The notes below the pieces were generated by a model, which was not told the origin of the DNA, did not search any database, and saw only the letters and a program-made list of their open reading frames with translations. This document shows, piece by piece, positions 1-8,361 of a DNA stretch of 64,000 nt (position 1 is the stretch's first letter; the number at the start of each line of letters is the position of its first letter). A program made the position numbers and the translations under genes. The DNA comes from CAZCVI01 sp964502145 (GTDB lineage: Bacteria > Acidobacteriota > Aminicenantia > UBA2199). The DNA is taken from NCBI GenBank assembly GCA_964502145.1, contig CAZCVI010000012.1, positions 48,939-112,938 on the forward strand, given 5' to 3'.

Positions 1-454
1 TACCAATACTATGCCCCAAATCCAGTCTGGGTACTTCAATGACCTGTAAGAAGATACCCAGTTTATTGATCGCTTCCACAAATTTTTCATAGTTTATGGG
101 TTTGACAATATAACTATTGCAGCCCAAGATATGGCATTTTTCAATTTCCCCGGGATCATCGGTGGTGGTCAACATGATCACCGGGATTTTTTTTAACATG
201 GGGTCTTCTTTGATGCGCAGCAACGCTTCGACACCATCGACTTTAGGCATACGAATATCCAGCAGTAACAGATAAGAAATCCCCACCTGGTAATGAGGTT
301 CATTATCGCTGTTAAAAAGGAAATCCAGTAACTCCCTGCCATCCTTAAAATGAATCAGATGATTGGAAAGCCCGGATCGTTTTAAATTACGCTGTATCAA
401 GGTCGCGTGTCCCATATCATCATCTGCAATCAAAATATGCACATCGTTTCTCAT
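1..454 (-). CDS. Rcp1-type response regulator, 3' end beyond the window
   Basis: A single CheY-like receiver domain of the Rcp1 type. The N-terminus MRNDVHILIADDD carries the acidic pocket, LLLLDIRMPKVDG holds the phospho-acceptor Asp, MLTTTDDP carries the switch Thr, and SYIVKPINYEKF has the conserved Lys. The insert between the acidic pocket and the phospho-Asp (FLFNSDNEPHYQVG) is typical of Rcp1 proteins, which act with phytochrome-like or PAS hybrid kinases. The chosen ATG at 454 has GGAGA five bases upstream. The frame stays open to a GTG at 553, which would overlap the kinase gene. The gene follows the hybrid kinase in the same operon and is probably its phosphorylation partner. The C-terminus is cut by the window edge. 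Confidence 0.85.
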   Translation of the reverse strand, partial: MRNDVHILIADDDMGHATLIQRNLKRSGLSNHLIHFKDGRELLDFLFNSDNEPHYQVGISYLLLLDIRMPKVDGVEALLRIKEDPMLKKIPVIMLTTTDDPGEIEKCHILGCNSYIVKPINYEKFVEAINKLGIFLQVIEVPRLDLGHSIG

Positions 455-542
455 CTTGGCTCTCCGTATATTATCCGCAAACCGAGCATCTGCGGGAGTA
501 GTATCATCTTTATCTGGTTCATTGGCACTGGGTTCATGAATT

Positions 543-2492
543 TCATTTTCCACGCGCAATTACCTCTGGTTTTAACACTTCTTTGACTTTTTTCAGTAGA
601 TTGGCCATGGTATAAGGTTTTTGCAGAAAAGGTAAACTCTGGTCCGCGGTATCACTCCAATGGGATTTGTGATCGGCATAACCACTGGTAAGTATAAACT
701 TCAGGCCGGGTTTAAGGGAATCCAGTTCAGCCATCAATTCCAGCCCCGTTCTATCTTGTAATACCACATCGCTCACAACCAGTTGAAATTCGCCTTTTTC
801 TCTTTCAAACATGCTTAAGGCTTCTTGGACGCTAGGGGCTTCGATCACCCTGTACCCAAAATCCCGAAGTGCCCGGCCCGCAATACTGCGCACCCCGGCT
901 TCATCTTCTACCAACAGGATTTTTTCCCCTTCGCCACCATAGTCCTCAATGGCCAGTTCTTCTTCCAGGCCCTCGTCCGCCCCGCTTTCCAGCGCGGGGA
1001 AATAGGCGCTAAACGTTGTTCCTTTGCCGATTTCACTGTATACATTGAGCCATCCGTTATGCTGTTTGATAATGCCATAAACCACAGAGAGTCCAAGACC
1101 AGTACCGGTTTTTTTAGTGGTAAAAAAGGGTTCAAAAATGTGGGGGATCACATTTTTATCTATGCCCTCGCCCGAATCAGTGATGGCCAGACAGACGAAT
1201 TCGCCCGGTTGGGAATAGGGCAAAACTTTACTATACTCTTCATCTATGGTTTTATTCTCAGTTGTGATAGACAGATTTCCCCCGTGGACCATCGAATCAG
1301 CCGCATTAATCGTGAGGTTAAGAATCACTTGTTCCAGTTGGCCCGCATCTGCTTTTATACAGCGGATGCGGGGATCGAATTGGGAGATGAGTTGAACATC
1401 CTCGCCAATGAGCCGTTTCAGCATTTTTTCCATGCCTTTAACCACGTTATTTACATTTACTTTACGGCTTTTCATGATCTGTTTACGACTAAAAGCCAGT
1501 AATTGTTGGGTCAGCGTAGCCGCACGTTGGGCCGCCTTTTTTATCTCATGGGCGCTTTCCTTAAAGGGGTTATCCAATTTCATTTTGACCAGCATCAGGT
1601 CAGAATAGCCCATAATGGCAGTTAAAAGATTATTAAAATCATGGGCTACACCACCGGCCAGTTTACCAATCGCTTCCATTTTTTGGGCTTGAAGTAATTG
1701 TTGTTCCAATTGTTTGCGTTGCGAAATATCACGGGATATACAGAGGAGAACGGGCTTGCCACTCAAATCGATCATATGGGAATTGTTTTCCACACTGACC
1801 CGTTTCCCGTGTTTAGTCAGCAGGGTAGTTTCCCAGAGATGGTATTTCTGTTCCGCTGTATTGTCATCTATCACGCGCGCTTCCCCCGCGTCGATATCTG
1901 CCATGGTCATGTTCAGTAGTTCTTCCCGGGTAAATCCCAGCAGTAAACAGGCAATATCATTGACCTCGACAAAACGGCCCGGTTGGCCAGCTTCGATCTC
2001 CTGGGCAAAGATAGCGTCTGTCCCGCTGTTAAACAGTATTCTGAAACGTTCTTCACTCTGCCGCAACTCTTTTCGCACCTGCGATAGTTTTCGCTCCGTT
2101 AAGACTTGGTCCGCTACATGGGCCATGACCTGTGGCAAGACATCCAGAAAGGCATGATCTTTTACCAGATAATCCCTGGCCCCCAATTTCATCATCTCAA
2201 CAGCGGTTCGCTCATCGCCATGGCCCGTGATAATAATAAAAGGGATCGCATAACCCATGGCGTCCAAACGTTCGATCACTTCCCTACCGGTCATATCCGG
2301 CAGTTTATAATCCAATAAAAGGATGATATCGGTAGCGTAACAAATGCGTGAAATCGCTTCTTGGCCGTTTTCTGCAGCTTCAACATTATAGTTCTCGCGT
2401 TCCAAGCGTTTCATGATCAATCGGCGCAAGCCGACATTATCTTCTACTACCAGGACGGTCATCACAGGATTGTCAATATTGTCTTGCTGCAT
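543..2492 (-). CDS. Hybrid sensor kinase, REC-PAS-HisKA-HATPase-REC
   Basis: A 649-residue cytoplasmic hybrid histidine kinase with no membrane segment. Domains in order are: receiver at about 11-125 with phospho-Asp near 61 (LLLDYKLPDMTG); PAS at about 145-265; HisKA with H-box AGGVAHDFNNLL near 285; HATPase with N-box NLTINAADSM and FEPFFTTKKTGTGLGL; and a second receiver at about 525-640 (VVSDVVLQDRTG, LQKPY). The N-terminal receiver suggests it is fed by another kinase and passes phosphate on to the downstream Rcp1-like regulator. A TATAAT overlaps the first ATG, so Met11 (position 2462), where the receiver fold begins, may be the true start. The signal sensed is not visible. Confidence 0.92.
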   Translation of the reverse strand: MQQDNIDNPVMTVLVVEDNVGLRRLIMKRLERENYNVEAAENGQEAISRICYATDIILLLDYKLPDMTGREVIERLDAMGYAIPFIIITGHGDERTAVEMMKLGARDYLVKDHAFLDVLPQVMAHVADQVLTERKLSQVRKELRQSEERFRILFNSGTDAIFAQEIEAGQPGRFVEVNDIACLLLGFTREELLNMTMADIDAGEARVIDDNTAEQKYHLWETTLLTKHGKRVSVENNSHMIDLSGKPVLLCISRDISQRKQLEQQLLQAQKMEAIGKLAGGVAHDFNNLLTAIMGYSDLMLVKMKLDNPFKESAHEIKKAAQRAATLTQQLLAFSRKQIMKSRKVNVNNVVKGMEKMLKRLIGEDVQLISQFDPRIRCIKADAGQLEQVILNLTINAADSMVHGGNLSITTENKTIDEEYSKVLPYSQPGEFVCLAITDSGEGIDKNVIPHIFEPFFTTKKTGTGLGLSVVYGIIKQHNGWLNVYSEIGKGTTFSAYFPALESGADEGLEEELAIEDYGGEGEKILLVEDEAGVRSIAGRALRDFGYRVIEAPSVQEALSMFEREKGEFQLVVSDVVLQDRTGLELMAELDSLKPGLKFILTSGYADHKSHWSDTADQSLPFLQKPYTMANLLKKVKEVLKPEVIARGK

Positions 2493-2742
2493 TATACACG
2501 GCTCCAGCCAATTACCTCAGTATTAAAAACCAATTCAATGCCCGTTACAATCTGTTGAAGTATTATCATTGTATTTATTTTTCTATTATTCAGTTCTATA
2601 CCCCTAATATTTTAATTAAATATCAAAGGATTGTCAACAAAAGTTTCAATAATAAAGCAATATTTTTTAGTAATCAGTGCCCGGGTCACAGAAATTTCGT
2701 CCCAATACCCACCAAATAACCACCAAATAACCACCATGGCAG

Positions 2743-5154
2743 CTAAAACTGCCAATTCAACGTCAAACGGAGACTCCTTGGTATTTGCAGTTCCATGGCA
2801 TCCCTGGCTCCCCCGGAATAGACATACTCGGAAAGCTCGGCCCCAAAATCAAAAATATTAAATAACGATAAAGCAATGGTGGCATCATGGTTAAAGAGTT
2901 TAAAATCATAATTTAGCTTCAGACTAATATCGGCCACATAATCTTCACGGGGGCCGCCTTTGATACCTTTCTCATTTTCGGCTTTGATAGTCTTATAATA
3001 AATGATCCGTTGATCATGGCCAGTGATAGTATTAAAGAACGCAAAGGGGTTTCCATCGCGGTATTTCAAGCTGATCGCCAGAAAGAGTTTTTTGGTAAGA
3101 TAATAACCAAAATAATTTTTAAAGACAAAACCACGATCCCCGTCTACACGACCAAATCCATTGATCCAGGAATTGGGATTCGCCTGGCTTTCATCCAATA
3201 TGCCAATGTCATTGGAACCGGGTCCATTGCCAAAAGCGGTGACTCCCATGCCCATGTGCGCCATAAAAGAAACAGAAAAAAACCAACGCTGGGCACGACG
3301 ACCGGTAATATCAAAAGAAAATTGGGCATAAAACGGATCCTTTTCATAGCTACTGCTACCGAGGTAATAATCGCTGAATGGTTTATCAAAGAAATAGAGT
3401 GCCTGACTGTCATGGCTCTCAAAAAAGCCGTATTCCTTGTTAAAAGAGACACGGGGGATGTTTTTTATTTTCTTATAGATGCCTTTTACATTGAGCACGA
3501 AATTTTTCGACAAGCGGGTGGTAAAATTTAACAGCAGTCGCTCTTTTCGCGGTGCAGCGAGATTGCCATCCACGTGGTGGTAACGTCCGCCCGTGTAGCC
3601 GTAAATCCCCTCTGCCTCGCCAGCCTGATAACGCAAATCGCCATTGTTGTCATGCCAACGGTAAATGGCACCATACGGTCGGTTTGATTCGAGAAAAAAA
3701 TTGCTATTCTCGGCAATAGGAAAAGGTAAAATGCCACCGGCAAACATCAACACGGTGTTTTTCCGTTTGGAAAAGGTTAGTTGCAAGCCAACATCCAGAC
3801 CGGGAGAAACCAAACTCACGTTGTTGGCCCGTTGCTCAAAACTCAACCGGTCATAGTTCATCCACAACTTGGCCAGTACAGCCAGGTGGGTGGAGAGGTT
3901 GGCTGTGACGTTCAGTCCTGCTTTAGCCTGGAGATTGGAATTGCTGTAATCCTCCCCCCGGTTCCATAATACGACCATGTAAGGAGTTTTATCGAACAAC
4001 AGGGCATTGTAATCATGGATGGTCTCACGGCCCGTTAATGTGCTGAAACGCAAATCAGCAAAAGGTGCGACCGTGAGCGGTTGCTTAAACAGGCGGGATA
4101 AGACGGGATAAGACACATTCACATTAAAGATAGTGCCGGTAAATTTCCCCAGGCGTCCGGTGTCGCCATAAGGTAAAAGATGGTCGCCGTCATTGTCCAG
4201 TAAATCCTTGGAGAAATTTTTTGTATAGGGATTCAAATCCTCCTTTTCTACCAGCAACGACAGGGAGAAATCCAATTTTTTTTGTTTGAGTGTTAAACCC
4301 GTTAGCACTGATACGCGTTTTTTGCCGATAGTTTCCTGTGGATAGCTGCCGATTTCCGCCCCCTGGTTGTCGCGGTCCAGGTAATTGAAAATGCTGAACA
4401 GATCATATGAACCATTTTTTATCTCTTTCTTAAAGCGGGCGTTCAGCATCAGCAGTTTCCCTTCTTCTGTAAAAGTATGGTCAAACGCGGTAAAATCGTT
4501 GAATTGCCGGGCGGTATCATAATAATTCACGGCGAATAAAAAGTTCGCGTTTGCCAAGACTTTACTTAACTGGTAATCCAGAAAGAAATTATGGTCGATT
4601 TGCCGCCGTTCCTTGTAAAGGCGGTCACCGCGGATAGTGGGGTGTTCAGGTTTGATCATAAACGTGGCCCAGTACCCGCCAAGATCAGGATACACCCATG
4701 ACGCGGTTACCTTGGAAAAACTCTGCCCGGGTAAAACAGAACCAAAATCCAACCCATGGTCTTTAGAAGCGGGATTCTCGCCAGTCAAACGAAAGCGGCT
4801 AATCGTAGAAAAGGGCAGCAATACGGCGGGTGAACCGGGATTTAACGCGGAATTGATATTCACCCCGTTATAAAACCAATTGAATTGCGTAAACGAGTCC
4901 CCTTCAAAATAGACGCGCGGATTGTCAAGCAGAGAGAAGCCGTTGTTTTCCTCGATTAGAAGAGTGGTATCCGGGGCGAAATTCTCAAGAAAAGAGGGAT
5001 AAAAATACCCGCCGGGTAAATGCTCGATTAAAAAAGGATCGAATTGGAATATTGCGGGCCCTACAGCTTGATTCTTTTCCTGGTCTGCGCCGGACAATTG
5101 GCAAAAAAGCAAAACAGTCACCACCCAAAACATGACCATAAATCTGGATTTCAT
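2743..5154 (-). CDS. TonB-dependent-receptor-like outer membrane beta-barrel
   Basis: An 803-residue exported protein. The signal peptide (MKSRFMVMFWVVTVLLFCQLSG) is followed by a short plug-like segment at about 35-150 (NPRVYFEGDSFTQFNWFYNG, with proline- and glycine-rich turns). After this come many alternating amphipathic strands ending in LRLTLNWQF, the terminal Phe being the signature of BAM-assembled barrels. No carboxypeptidase-like N-terminal domain or clear TonB box is seen, so it is a reduced member of the TonB-dependent receptor superfamily. The substrate is unknown. It precedes the hybrid kinase gene, but about 250 bp separate them. Confidence 0.75.
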   Translation of the reverse strand: MKSRFMVMFWVVTVLLFCQLSGADQEKNQAVGPAIFQFDPFLIEHLPGGYFYPSFLENFAPDTTLLIEENNGFSLLDNPRVYFEGDSFTQFNWFYNGVNINSALNPGSPAVLLPFSTISRFRLTGENPASKDHGLDFGSVLPGQSFSKVTASWVYPDLGGYWATFMIKPEHPTIRGDRLYKERRQIDHNFFLDYQLSKVLANANFLFAVNYYDTARQFNDFTAFDHTFTEEGKLLMLNARFKKEIKNGSYDLFSIFNYLDRDNQGAEIGSYPQETIGKKRVSVLTGLTLKQKKLDFSLSLLVEKEDLNPYTKNFSKDLLDNDGDHLLPYGDTGRLGKFTGTIFNVNVSYPVLSRLFKQPLTVAPFADLRFSTLTGRETIHDYNALLFDKTPYMVVLWNRGEDYSNSNLQAKAGLNVTANLSTHLAVLAKLWMNYDRLSFEQRANNVSLVSPGLDVGLQLTFSKRKNTVLMFAGGILPFPIAENSNFFLESNRPYGAIYRWHDNNGDLRYQAGEAEGIYGYTGGRYHHVDGNLAAPRKERLLLNFTTRLSKNFVLNVKGIYKKIKNIPRVSFNKEYGFFESHDSQALYFFDKPFSDYYLGSSSYEKDPFYAQFSFDITGRRAQRWFFSVSFMAHMGMGVTAFGNGPGSNDIGILDESQANPNSWINGFGRVDGDRGFVFKNYFGYYLTKKLFLAISLKYRDGNPFAFFNTITGHDQRIIYYKTIKAENEKGIKGGPREDYVADISLKLNYDFKLFNHDATIALSLFNIFDFGAELSEYVYSGGARDAMELQIPRSLRLTLNWQF

Positions 5155-5217
5155 TGGCTCACCTCTTTATTGTATTACACAGTATTGTAAAATTTAAAAA
5201 GTTAACTGGGCTGTATC

Positions 5218-6171
5218 TTAAAATGCATATTGCAGTCCAATCCCGATTTGCTGGGAGTTGGCTACCGGGAAGATATTCAGGGCGCGATTCCCTGTGCGGT
5301 TCCTATGTTTGACAATATATTTCCCGATGGCATAACCCAATACAGCCCCCAGGAAAACATCCGATAACCAGTGTGTATCTTCCGTCACCCGGGACAAGCC
5401 GCAGAGACTGGCCAGGGAATAGCTCAATATTGGGACCCACACCGTTTTTTTATACATTTCCGCGATCACCGTGGCCGTGCCGAATATCGAGATCGTATGC
5501 CCCGAAGGAAACGCATCGTAGCGCGACAACTGGTAACTTTTATAACGTTTGAAGAAACCAGCCGGCCCGGACCAGTGGTCTGAACCGATTCCCAATGCAT
5601 TTTCCGGTCGCTGACGACCCGCCAGATGCTTGCCGATTTGCACGACCACGCCGGTATGGATAAAGGTCATCAATGCCAGGCGTGCCGTTTCTTTGGCCCG
5701 TGCATCTTTAAAAATTAAACCGCCTGCATAGAACATCCCGGCAATGCCCAGGTTCCATTCACCCAGTCCCAGTTTAGTCACCTGGGGACTCACGTCGTCC
5801 ACCCATTTGTGATTGGCCTGGAACTTTTTAAAATTACGGTAAATAGCCTCGTCATTGGCGATTAAGAATCCAGTCACCACGGCCACGCCGCCCCATACCA
5901 AAAAGCTCTTGCCCTTCATCCGTGCGGGAGAGGAAAGAATCCGGCCCTCATCCTGCCAAAGACTCTTAAAAAAGGGCGTGTTGGCTTCCGCGTCTTTTTT
6001 TTCATCGGTGCTGGGTGCTGGGGAAGTGTCGGACTTTTTTTCCTGCTCCTTGTCCACTTGATCAGCCGTGATTAAGGCAGGTAATCCTGCTAAAAGAAAC
6101 AATACCATTAAGATAGAGATCAGTATTTTTTTTTTATTCATCATATTCATCTTATTTGTCATAGTCATCAT
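5218..6171 (-). CDS. PAP2-family phosphatase, exported or membrane-bound
   Basis: A 317-residue member of the type 2 phosphatidic acid phosphatase superfamily, which removes phosphate from lipid phosphates such as undecaprenyl-PP or phosphatidic acid. All three catalytic motifs are visible: KHLAGRQRPEN, FPSGHTIS and SRVTEDTHWLSDVFLG, supplying Lys-Arg-Pro, Ser-Gly-His and Arg-His-Asp. A signal or anchor segment (ILISILMVLFLLAGLPAL) follows a Met-rich start. A TTGACA lies at 6191-6196, partly overlapping the end region of asnB, so the promoter is very close to the string of ATG codons and the exact start is uncertain; any of several ATGs between 6171 and 6136 could serve. Confidence 0.88.
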   Translation of the reverse strand: MMTMTNKMNMMNKKKILISILMVLFLLAGLPALITADQVDKEQEKKSDTSPAPSTDEKKDAEANTPFFKSLWQDEGRILSSPARMKGKSFLVWGGVAVVTGFLIANDEAIYRNFKKFQANHKWVDDVSPQVTKLGLGEWNLGIAGMFYAGGLIFKDARAKETARLALMTFIHTGVVVQIGKHLAGRQRPENALGIGSDHWSGPAGFFKRYKSYQLSRYDAFPSGHTISIFGTATVIAEMYKKTVWVPILSYSLASLCGLSRVTEDTHWLSDVFLGAVLGYAIGKYIVKHRNRTGNRALNIFPVANSQQIGIGLQYAF

Positions 6172-6201
6172 AATATAGAACCCGTGTTTTTGTCAACTCT
6201 T

Positions 6202-8073
6202 TTAAGCAAAAGCGGGCAATTGATATTCTTCCTGCAATATGCCATGCGTTAAGACAATGATCAACAAGTCGCTGTCAAAAGGGACATTAATAGTAAATCC
6301 TTCCGCGTTGTATTGTTGTTTCAATTTTTCCACTACCTCTGGATTAAAAAAGCCTTGTCGTTTAATCCGGTCATAGGAGAGGAAGTCATTGATATATTCA
6401 ATATTTCGTTTTAGTAGATAGGGACTGCCTGGAGCGACAAAGCCGAATTTCTCCCTTTTTACAATCTCTGGTGGGAGATACTTTTCAGACATTTTTTTGA
6501 GAATGTATTTTTCCTCGAAATCCTTCAATTTCAGGTCTGACGGAATCGTGGTGACAAATTCGATCAGGTCTTTATCCAGAAAGGGGTATCGTGCTTCAAC
6601 CGAGTTGGCCATAGCCATCCGGTCACCATGATCGGAAATCAAATGGTCTGTCAAGCGTAATTTATAATCCAGGTAAGAGCGTCGTTGGAGATGATCCCGG
6701 TTGATCAAACGTTCTTTATTAACGATAAAATGATTCAGACAATCAATATCAGGCATTCGTTCATTCATGCCTGCCGAATACAGTTCCTGTTTCACCTTGC
6801 CGAAGTAGTGGTGATTCTTTTCATGGAAGAACTCCGCATCGCCCCATAATTTCAGTTGAATGGCTTCCTCATAAGGCGTATCCGCCGTGATCTTCTTGGG
6901 TTGCATTTGCCGCATTTTGTCGAACCGGTAACCGACATACCCGGCAAAAAATTCATCGGAACCTTCGCCGCTTAAAATAACCTTGATATCTTGGGCCCGG
7001 ACCGTTTCTGAGAGTGCCAGTGAACAGGTGTTATAGCTCTCTTTGATGGCGCATTCGCAGTGGTATATGGCTTTGTGAAGACGATCACTAATATCGGAGA
7101 AACGGAACACTATTTCAAAGTGCTTTGATTTGACAAAATTAGCCATGATGCGCTGGTACTTGGATTCGGAAATCTCTTTTTCCAGAAAGTCTATGGCAAA
7201 AGAGTAGCGTTGGTTATCCGGCGTGAGTTTATGGGTGAAGGCGGTAGTAATGGAAGAGTCAAGGCCACCACTGATATAGAGCCCCACGGGTACATCAGAC
7301 CGCAGTCGCAATTGCACCGAACGGGTCAATAATTCATCCAATTTCTCCAGGTAATAACGTTCCCCTTTATTTGCTGGCATCTGGTCTTTCTCCGGGTATA
7401 TCACATCCCAGTACTCTGTATCCGTGATGCTGCCAGAGTTCTTGATCACCAGATAATGACCGTTCTCCAGGCTTTTAATATCTTTGAACATCGTCCTTGG
7501 ACTAATCAATCCAGGGAAAGTAAAAACTTGGTCCAAACCAACCGGATCAACTTCCCGCCTGGCTTTGGGATGTTGCAATATCGCTTTGATTTCCGAGGCA
7601 AAGATAAAAAGACCATCCACCACGGTGTAGAAAAAAGGCAATACTCCAAAGTGATCGCGGGCGCAGAAGAGCTGTTGCTTTTTAAAATCAAAGATAGCAA
7701 ACGAAAATTGGCCGTTCAAAAGATTGAGAAAATCGGTGCCTTGTTCCTCATAGAGATGGATCAGTACTTCCACGTCTGTATTGGTTTTAAACAAATGTCC
7801 TTTGGCTTTCAGGTCATCGCGTAATTCGATGTAATTGAATATCTCCCCATTGCAGATCAACACGATCGACTCATCCTCGTTAAACAGGGGCTGCATACCT
7901 CCTGAAAGGTCAATAATACTCAACCGGGTAAACCCGAATCCCAGGTTCCCCTGGAGAAAGTGTTGTTTCCCATCCGGTCCTCGATGGTAGAGCGTATCTT
8001 CCATTTTTTCGATGATCTTTTCATCAATTCGTTTCTTGTTTGCCATGTCAAAAATTCCGCAGATTCCACACAC
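6202..8073 (-). CDS. asnB: Asparagine synthase (glutamine-hydrolysing)
   Basis: Makes asparagine from aspartate, ATP and glutamine-derived ammonia. The N-terminal glutamine amidotransferase domain must begin with a free Cys, and starting at the GTG at 8073 gives (M)CGICGIFD; that GTG has AGGAGG six bases upstream, so I prefer it to the longer frame from 8115. The glutaminase domain shows YHRGPDG, NGEIFNY and DVEVLIHLY. The synthetase domain shows the PP-loop SGGLDSS and SGEGSDEFFAGY. Length is 623 residues, usual for the AsnB/AsnO group. It could instead amidate a cell-wall or peptide substrate, since it sits among envelope genes. Confidence 0.92.
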   Translation of the reverse strand: MCGICGIFDMANKKRIDEKIIEKMEDTLYHRGPDGKQHFLQGNLGFGFTRLSIIDLSGGMQPLFNEDESIVLICNGEIFNYIELRDDLKAKGHLFKTNTDVEVLIHLYEEQGTDFLNLLNGQFSFAIFDFKKQQLFCARDHFGVLPFFYTVVDGLFIFASEIKAILQHPKARREVDPVGLDQVFTFPGLISPRTMFKDIKSLENGHYLVIKNSGSITDTEYWDVIYPEKDQMPANKGERYYLEKLDELLTRSVQLRLRSDVPVGLYISGGLDSSITTAFTHKLTPDNQRYSFAIDFLEKEISESKYQRIMANFVKSKHFEIVFRFSDISDRLHKAIYHCECAIKESYNTCSLALSETVRAQDIKVILSGEGSDEFFAGYVGYRFDKMRQMQPKKITADTPYEEAIQLKLWGDAEFFHEKNHHYFGKVKQELYSAGMNERMPDIDCLNHFIVNKERLINRDHLQRRSYLDYKLRLTDHLISDHGDRMAMANSVEARYPFLDKDLIEFVTTIPSDLKLKDFEEKYILKKMSEKYLPPEIVKREKFGFVAPGSPYLLKRNIEYINDFLSYDRIKRQGFFNPEVVEKLKQQYNAEGFTINVPFDSDLLIIVLTHGILQEEYQLPAFA

Positions 8074-8122
8074 AATAAGCCTCCTGAGAGTCATCGGATT
8101 AACTACTGATGACATTTATTGT

Positions 8123-8151
8123 ATTATATATTGTTTTAAAATAATTAGCAA
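8123..8151 (-). promoter_or_regulatory. Sigma-70-type promoter of asnB
   Basis: Read on the minus strand, TTGCTA is followed after exactly 17 bases by TATAAT, about 50 bases ahead of the GTG start at 8073. The position and spacing are seen directly; activity is inferred. Confidence 0.6.
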
Positions 8152-8165
8152 GATAGGATCAAAAA

Positions 8166-8336
8166 GCTGGATTCACCGCCAGATTCTTGAAATCGTTGTG
8201 GACGATATGGACTATATGGACGATATGGACTTAGTGGACAAAATAAATCGTTTGTTTTTGAGTCCACATCGTCCATATAGTCCACATCGTCCATATCGTC
8301 CATATACTTTCAAGAATTTGATTGGTCAATCCAAGA
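8166..8336. repeat. Nonamer inverted-repeat element A (GATRTGGAC type)
   Basis: A MITE-like element between asnB and the M23 gene. The left end is CTGGATTCACCGCCAGATTC; the right end is an imperfect inverse ending in TCAATCCAAG. Inside, the left arm has five 9-bp units of the form GAT/TAT-ATGGAC, and after a loop of about 18 bp the right arm carries five inverted units (GTCCATATC and variants). The arms are complementary at the level of the unit but not in exact order. See findings for the family. Confidence 0.85.
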
Positions 8337-8361
8337 CACCAACAATATTTCATGCAGCCAC

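Noticed and set aside
2708..2737. Three ATAACCACCAA-like 11-bp repeats at the end of the barrel gene
   Set aside because: Very short, lying just past the stop codon; likely simple slippage with no further copies seen.
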